Shown: positions 60,003 to 64,000 of the stretch, piece after piece
Numbering within the stretch: the stretch's first letter is position 1
Layout: the number at the start of each line of letters is the position of its first letter
NCBI GenBank assembly: GCA_030699825.1
Contig: JAUYKV010000032.1
Coordinates: forward strand, 1-64,000
DNA from: Pseudomonas sp.
GTDB lineage: Bacteria; Pseudomonadota; Gammaproteobacteria; Pseudomonadales; Pseudomonadaceae
Direction: 5' to 3'
Length of the DNA stretch: 64,000 bases
Made by a program: the position numbers and the translations under genes
Notes under the pieces: generated by a model
What the model was told of the DNA's origin: nothing
The model's input: only the letters and a program-made list of their open reading frames with translations
Database searches by the model: none

Positions 60003-61655
60003 TTAGATCAGATGCGGCGTACTGCGTGCCAACAGCGCTTCGACGTCCAGCCCGCGCGGCAAAGTGCCGTAAACCCGACCACCCTGCCCGCCCAGGCGAC
60101 TGGCGATAAAGGCATCCGACACCGGCGCATTGCCGGCTTCCAGCAGCAGTTTGGCTTGCAGCGCCAGGGCTACGTCTTCGGTGAGTTGGCGAGCGCGGTA
60201 CTGGATATCGGCGGTGTCGCAGAAATCGGCCTGCAGCTTGGCGATATGCGCCTTGAGCCGTGCATCACCATGACCATCGCCCAGCTCGCTGAACAACGCA
60301 TCGAGTACGCCGGGCTCCTTGGACAGCGCGCGCAGCACGTCCAGGCACTGCACGTTGCCCGAGCCTTCCCAGGTCGAATTGACCGGCGCTTCGCGGTACA
60401 GCCGCGGCAGGATGGTGTCCTCAACATACCCGGCGCCGCCCATGCATTCGGCGGCCTCGTTGATCATCGCCGGCGCCCGTTTGCAGATCCAGTATTTGCC
60501 CACGGCGGTGACCAGACGGGCGAACTTGTCTTCCTGCTCGTCATGCGGATTATCCAGCGCCTTGCCCATGCGCATGGTCAGCGCCAGGGCCGCTTCGCTT
60601 TCCAGAGCCAGATCGGCCAGTACGTTCTGCATCAGCGGCTGCTCGCTCAGTACACGGCCGCCAACCTGGCGATGGGCGCAGTGGTGCGCGGCCTGGGTCA
60701 GGGCCTGACGCATCAGCGCGCTGGAGCCGATCATGCAGTCGAAGCGGGTCAGCGCGACCATCTCGATAATGGTCGGCACGCCACGGCCTTCTTCACCGAC
60801 CATCCAGGCCAGGGCGCCGCGAAACTCCACTTCACTGGAGGCGTTCGACCAGTTACCCAGCTTGTTTTTCAGGCGCTGGATATACAACTCGTTGCGCGTG
60901 CCGTCCGGGCGGTGGCGCGGCAGCAGAAAGCAGGTCAGGCCCTTGGCGGTATACGCCAGGGTCAGGAAGGCATCGCACATCGGCGCCGAGCAGAACCACT
61001 TGTGGCCGACCAGCTCGTAAGCCTGGCCCGGGCCGCCAAGGCCGACTGGATAAGCGCGGGTGGTGTTGACGCGCACATCGGTGCCGCCCTGCTTCTCGGT
61101 CATGGCCATGCCGATGGTCGCGCCGGTTTTCTGCTCGATCGGCAGATTGCGCGGGTCGTATTGGGTGGAAAGAATTTTCGGCAGCCACTTCTCGGCCACA
61201 TCGGCCTGCAGCTTTAACGCGGGCACGCTGGCGAAGGTCATGGTCAACGGGCAACCGCTGCCAGCCTCGGCCTGGCTGTGCAGGTAACTCATGGCGGCGC
61301 GCGCCACCTGAGCGCCGGCACGCGGGTCGGTCCAGGGCATGGACGGCAGACCATGCTCGATGGCCGCGCTCATCAACTGGTGATAGGCCGGGTGAAACTC
61401 CACCAGATCGGCGCGATGGCCATAGCGGTCATGGCTTTTGAACACCGGCTTGTTTTCGTTGGCGAGAAAACCGGCGGCCATCAACTCGCCGCCGGCCAGC
61501 GCGCCATACACATCCAGGCGCGGCTCGGCCCAGCCACCGCCGAAGCGTTTGCTCCACTCCTGCAACGGCAGGTCAACGCGGTACAGGTTGGCGCCATCCA
61601 GCGGCGGCACCTGATTGAACACTTCATGGGTTTCGGCGTGTTGGCTGGCATTCAT
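60003..61655 (-). CDS. aidB: AidB-like acyl-CoA dehydrogenase
   Basis: A 550-residue flavoprotein of the AidB branch of acyl-CoA dehydrogenases. It shows HEVFNQVPPLDGANLYRVDL at the start, GCPLTMTFASVPALK, GMAMTEKQGGTDVRVNTT with the FAD-binding turn, HKWFCSAPMCDAFL, and ECMGGAGYVEDTILPRLYRE. Length and motifs match AidB (541 residues in E. coli), a protein of the adaptive response to alkylation damage. Translationally coupled to a TetR gene (ATGA overlap), not to an Ada-type gene, so regulation differs from E. coli. Confidence 0.9.
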   Translation of the reverse strand: MNASQHAETHEVFNQVPPLDGANLYRVDLPLQEWSKRFGGGWAEPRLDVYGALAGGELMAAGFLANENKPVFKSHDRYGHRADLVEFHPAYHQLMSAAIEHGLPSMPWTDPRAGAQVARAAMSYLHSQAEAGSGCPLTMTFASVPALKLQADVAEKWLPKILSTQYDPRNLPIEQKTGATIGMAMTEKQGGTDVRVNTTRAYPVGLGGPGQAYELVGHKWFCSAPMCDAFLTLAYTAKGLTCFLLPRHRPDGTRNELYIQRLKNKLGNWSNASSEVEFRGALAWMVGEEGRGVPTIIEMVALTRFDCMIGSSALMRQALTQAAHHCAHRQVGGRVLSEQPLMQNVLADLALESEAALALTMRMGKALDNPHDEQEDKFARLVTAVGKYWICKRAPAMINEAAECMGGAGYVEDTILPRLYREAPVNSTWEGSGNVQCLDVLRALSKEPGVLDALFSELGDGHGDARLKAHIAKLQADFCDTADIQYRARQLTEDVALALQAKLLLEAGNAPVSDAFIASRLGGQGGRVYGTLPRGLDVEALLARSTPHLI

Positions 61656-62305
61656 GGCTGAGGCTCCTCTTCAGGCAATGGGGCGCCCACGGCGCGTAGA
61701 CAAAAGGTGACCAGGGCCTGGCTGACTTCAGCCAAGCTGGGGGCGGGATAACCGGCTTCGCGGGCCGCACGGGCGGGCGGCGACAGTGGGCCGACCAGGG
61801 CTTCGGCGATGGCGCCGACCAGGCAGGCGGCGACCAAGTTGATCTGCTGCACGCGGAACACGCCTTGGGCGACGCCCTCCTGCAGTAATTCGACGAACAG
61901 GTCGGCATAGGCTTCGCGGTAAAACAGGCGCTGCTCGTCGACTTCCGGATCAACCGGCTCGGCGATCAGGGCGAAGGCCAAACGGCGGCTGTCCCAGGCC
62001 CGCGCGGCAAAGCGCTCAAGCCCTGCGGCCAGACGCTGCACCGGGCTGCCAGGGCCACGCACGCTGACCGCCAACGCATCGACTTCACGCTGGCTGGCCA
62101 CGGCAAACACCTCGGCTGCCAGGCTGCCCTTGCTGCTGAAGTGACGGTACAGACTGCCGGTGGCGATACCGACATCCTCGGCCAGGGCCTGCATGGTCAA
62201 GGCGGCAAAGCCACCCTCGGCAACCCGCACCAGAGCAGCGCTAATGATGCGCTCACGCAACGCCTGGTCGCGGTCGATACGCAGGGCAGTGGTGCGATAG
62301 GCCAT
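61652..62305 (-). CDS. TetR-family regulator of the aidB operon
   Basis: A 217-residue TetR regulator. The HTH is IISAALVRVAEGGFAALTM then LAEDVGIATGSLYRHFSSKG. The C-terminal part (RLAFALIAEPVDPEVDEQR) suits a hydrophobic ligand pocket. Its start lies 2 bases from a long palindrome and its stop overlaps the aidB start. It most likely represses its own operon; as many TetR partners of acyl-CoA dehydrogenases do, it may sense an acyl-CoA. Confidence 0.88.
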   Translation of the reverse strand: MAYRTTALRIDRDQALRERIISAALVRVAEGGFAALTMQALAEDVGIATGSLYRHFSSKGSLAAEVFAVASQREVDALAVSVRGPGSPVQRLAAGLERFAARAWDSRRLAFALIAEPVDPEVDEQRLFYREAYADLFVELLQEGVAQGVFRVQQINLVAACLVGAIAEALVGPLSPPARAAREAGYPAPSLAEVSQALVTFCLRAVGAPLPEEEPQP

Positions 62306-62307
62306 GG

Positions 62308-62351
62308 TCTGAATCCTGATTCACTATTGCTCAAGTGAATCAGGATTCAGA
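62308..62351. promoter_or_regulatory. Double TetR operator upstream of the TetR-aidB operon
   Basis: Arms TCTGAATCCTGATTCACT (62308-62325) and its exact complement (62334-62351) with an 8-base centre. Each arm contains its own palindrome, TGAATCCTGATTCA (62310-62323) and TGAATCAGGATTCA (62336-62349), so there are two dyads 26 bases apart. One touches the ribosome binding site. Expected to bind the adjacent TetR protein. Confidence 0.85.
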
Positions 62352-62423
62352 GTTTGGCAAAAGGGTGATTCCGGGCACAACAGCGGGCATATTGGCCAGC
62401 CGTTGGCGTATACCACTCAGGGA

Positions 62424-64000
62424 TTAAGACTCGCGGCAGAGCACCCAGTCGTGCAATAGATTGCGCAGCTGCTCGAACTTCACCGGCTTGGCCAGGTAAT
62501 CGCTCATACCGGCAGCCAGGCAGCGCTCGCGGTCGCCGCTGTGGCTGTGGGCGGTGATCGCCAGCACCGGCAGCAACTGACAGCCCGGCAGGTTGCGCAG
62601 CGCCCGGCAGGTGGCGAAACCGTCCATCACCGGCATCTGGCAATCCAGCAGCACCGCGTCGATGGTCTCGTTGCGCAGCACCTCCAGCGCTTCGGCACCG
62701 TTATCGGCGGTGCGCACCTGATACCCGAGCTTGAGCAGCATGCCGCGGGTCACCAACTGGTTGATCGCGTTGTCCTCGACGATCAACACCGTGCACTGCT
62801 CAGGCGCGCGCAGCGCCGGGCCGGTGGCGCGCAGCACGACTGCGGCTGGGGAGGTCATCTGCACCGGCAGGGCCAGTGGCAGCTCCAGGCGAAAGCAGCT
62901 GCCTTGGCCCGGATGGGATTCATGGCTGAGATCACCGCCGAGCAAATCGACCAGCTGCCGGCAGATCGCCAGGCCAATGCCCAGGCCGCCGTACTCGCGG
63001 GTCATCGAACCATCCAGCTGCTGGAAGCGCTGATACAGCTTACCGTCGGCCGGCACGGCGAAGCCCACGCCAGTGTCGATCACCTCGATACGCAGCGGCA
63101 GGATATCGCTGGCCGTACCGCCGCGAGTAACCCGCACTCGCACTTCGCCATGCTGGGTGAACTTGATGGCGTTATCCAACAGGCAGCTAAGGCTTTGCAT
63201 CAGCTTGCTGGCATCGCCTTCAAGGGTGTCGGGCAGGCTGTCGTCCAGTTCCAGTACAAAGCGCAGGCCCTTGTCTGCGGCGCGCGGCGCGTACTGCGCA
63301 CGCAAGCCATCGAACAACCCGCGCAGGCTGAACGGCTCGCGCCGTGGGTACAGCCGCCCGGCCTGCAGTTCAGTCAGAGCGAGGATGTCATTGACCATGC
63401 GCATCATGTCGCGGGCGGAACTGGCGGCCGTACGCTGGTAGTGCGCCAGCTCGCCATCGAGTTCGAGCATCTGCATCAGTTCCAGCGAACCAATCACCCC
63501 GTTCATCGGCGTGCGCAGTTCGTGGGTGACGGTGGCGAGGAATTCATCCTTCAAGCGGTTGCTGTTGGCCAGTTCCTGGTTGAAGGCTTCGAGCTTGAGC
63601 CCGGCCTCCTGGAGGATGCGCGTGCGCTCTTCCTTCATCGCGTTGATGCGGTCGGCCAGCGCCAGCGAGAGCAGGCCGACTTCCAGCGCCGAGCCGATCT
63701 GGCTGGCGTACATGGTGAGGAACATATTCGGCAGGTAGCCCAGCACCATCAGGGTGTTGATCATTCCGCCGGCGAGAAAGGCCGTCCAGGCGATGATGAA
63801 ATAACGCGCCACACGCATGCCGCGCATCCAGGCGAGGATGCCGGCACTGAAGATCACCACGGTAAAGCCCAGCGCCAGGTAGGTCGCCAGGCGCAGCGAC
63901 AGCGCGTAGCTGGCCGTCAGCGCCAGGGTCATCACCAATACGCCGCAGGCCATCATCAACAGCAGGGCGCGGTCGACCCAGGGGCTGTGCTCGGCGGTAT
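62424..64000 (-). CDS. Hybrid histidine kinase (7TMR-DISM type), N-terminus beyond the window
   Basis: At least 525 residues are in the window and the frame stays open past 64000. The visible part begins in the membrane: helices LALTASYALSLRLATYLAL, FTVVIFSAGILAW and YFIIAWTAFLAGGMINTLMV, resembling the seven-helix DISM sensor. A coiled segment is followed by HisKA with HELRTPMNG, HATPase_c (DNAIKFTQHG, DTGVGF, GGLGIGLAICRQ), and a C-terminal receiver with LLDCQMPVMDGF, whose Asp accepts phosphate. No DNA-binding domain. Signal unknown; related proteins often act on biofilm control. Confidence 0.9.
   Translation of the reverse strand, partial: TAEHSPWVDRALLLMMACGVLVMTLALTASYALSLRLATYLALGFTVVIFSAGILAWMRGMRVARYFIIAWTAFLAGGMINTLMVLGYLPNMFLTMYASQIGSALEVGLLSLALADRINAMKEERTRILQEAGLKLEAFNQELANSNRLKDEFLATVTHELRTPMNGVIGSLELMQMLELDGELAHYQRTAASSARDMMRMVNDILALTELQAGRLYPRREPFSLRGLFDGLRAQYAPRAADKGLRFVLELDDSLPDTLEGDASKLMQSLSCLLDNAIKFTQHGEVRVRVTRGGTASDILPLRIEVIDTGVGFAVPADGKLYQRFQQLDGSMTREYGGLGIGLAICRQLVDLLGGDLSHESHPGQGSCFRLELPLALPVQMTSPAAVVLRATGPALRAPEQCTVLIVEDNAINQLVTRGMLLKLGYQVRTADNGAEALEVLRNETIDAVLLDCQMPVMDGFATCRALRNLPGCQLLPVLAITAHSHSGDRERCLAAGMSDYLAKPVKFEQLRNLLHDWVLCRES

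Overview
The window reads as chromosome of a high-GC gammaproteobacterium, almost certainly a Pseudomonas (sensu lato). Support comes from 8-oxoguanine deaminase and Pa0148-type adenine deaminase, CueR/CopZ/CopA, PCu(A)C chaperone, a PP_4765-type flavoprotein next to an RhlE-type helicase, HrpB, Amn, AidB, and intergenic space full of REP-type palindromes with a REP-associated tyrosine transposase. I see no rRNA, tRNA, CRISPR array, prophage or full insertion sequence.

Layout. 0.4-7.7 kb: Tat-exported aldo/keto reductase, ATP/ADP-translocase-like carrier, RutR-like TetR regulator coupled to YigZ, RAYT between two REP hairpins, 8-oxoguanine deaminase and adenine deaminase. 7.8-13.8 kb: signalling, with a solute-binding protein/diguanylate cyclase/solute-binding protein trio and, after a PCu(A)C copper chaperone, a membrane PAS-PAS-PAS-GAF sensor without output domain. 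14.3-17.6 kb: copper module, copZ and copA divergent from two facing CueR-type promoters, cueR downstream. 17.9-22.8 kb: HAD phosphatase, tesB and a tandem nitroreductase (SagB-like) in one operon, divergent from a histone-deacetylase-family enzyme; then an adenosine-specific kinase. 22.8-26.7 kb: UvrD-like helicase, a 24-residue membrane peptide, a PRC-barrel protein and an ICMT-like membrane methyltransferase.

26.8-35.7 kb is the most distinctive part: two convergent, tightly overlapped operons. The plus operon encodes a hotdog dehydratase, an ABC-2 exporter (ATPase and permease), an acyl carrier protein, a ketosynthase with intact Cys-His-His, and a short ketosynthase-like partner without the active-site Cys. 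The minus operon encodes DarA, DarB, an unknown 135-residue protein and a BtrH-N/DUF4872 protein; a DUF2141 secreted protein diverges from darA. I read this as a dialkylresorcinol-type (DarA/DarB) pathway expanded with its own elongation, acyl-transfer and export parts. The product is not known to me.

35.8-64 kb: NosR/NirI-like membrane flavo-iron-sulfur protein without other nos genes, DUF3079, FAD flavoprotein, RhlE-type helicase, LemA with two TPM proteins, DnaQ-type exonuclease, NYN protein, a MITE-like element, YciC-like membrane protein, SDR, CDGSH protein, HrpB, lipoprotein, FieF-like and VIT1/CCC1-like metal transporters, a perfect 29-bp hairpin terminator, Lrp-family regulator, DUF2788, RluE, zinc alcohol dehydrogenase, AMP nucleosidase, DUF3703, secreted protein, CbiM behind a cobalamin riboswitch, a TetR-AidB operon behind an 18-bp-arm palindrome, and a hybrid histidine kinase cut by the window end. 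At least six families of short dispersed repeats occupy most gaps.
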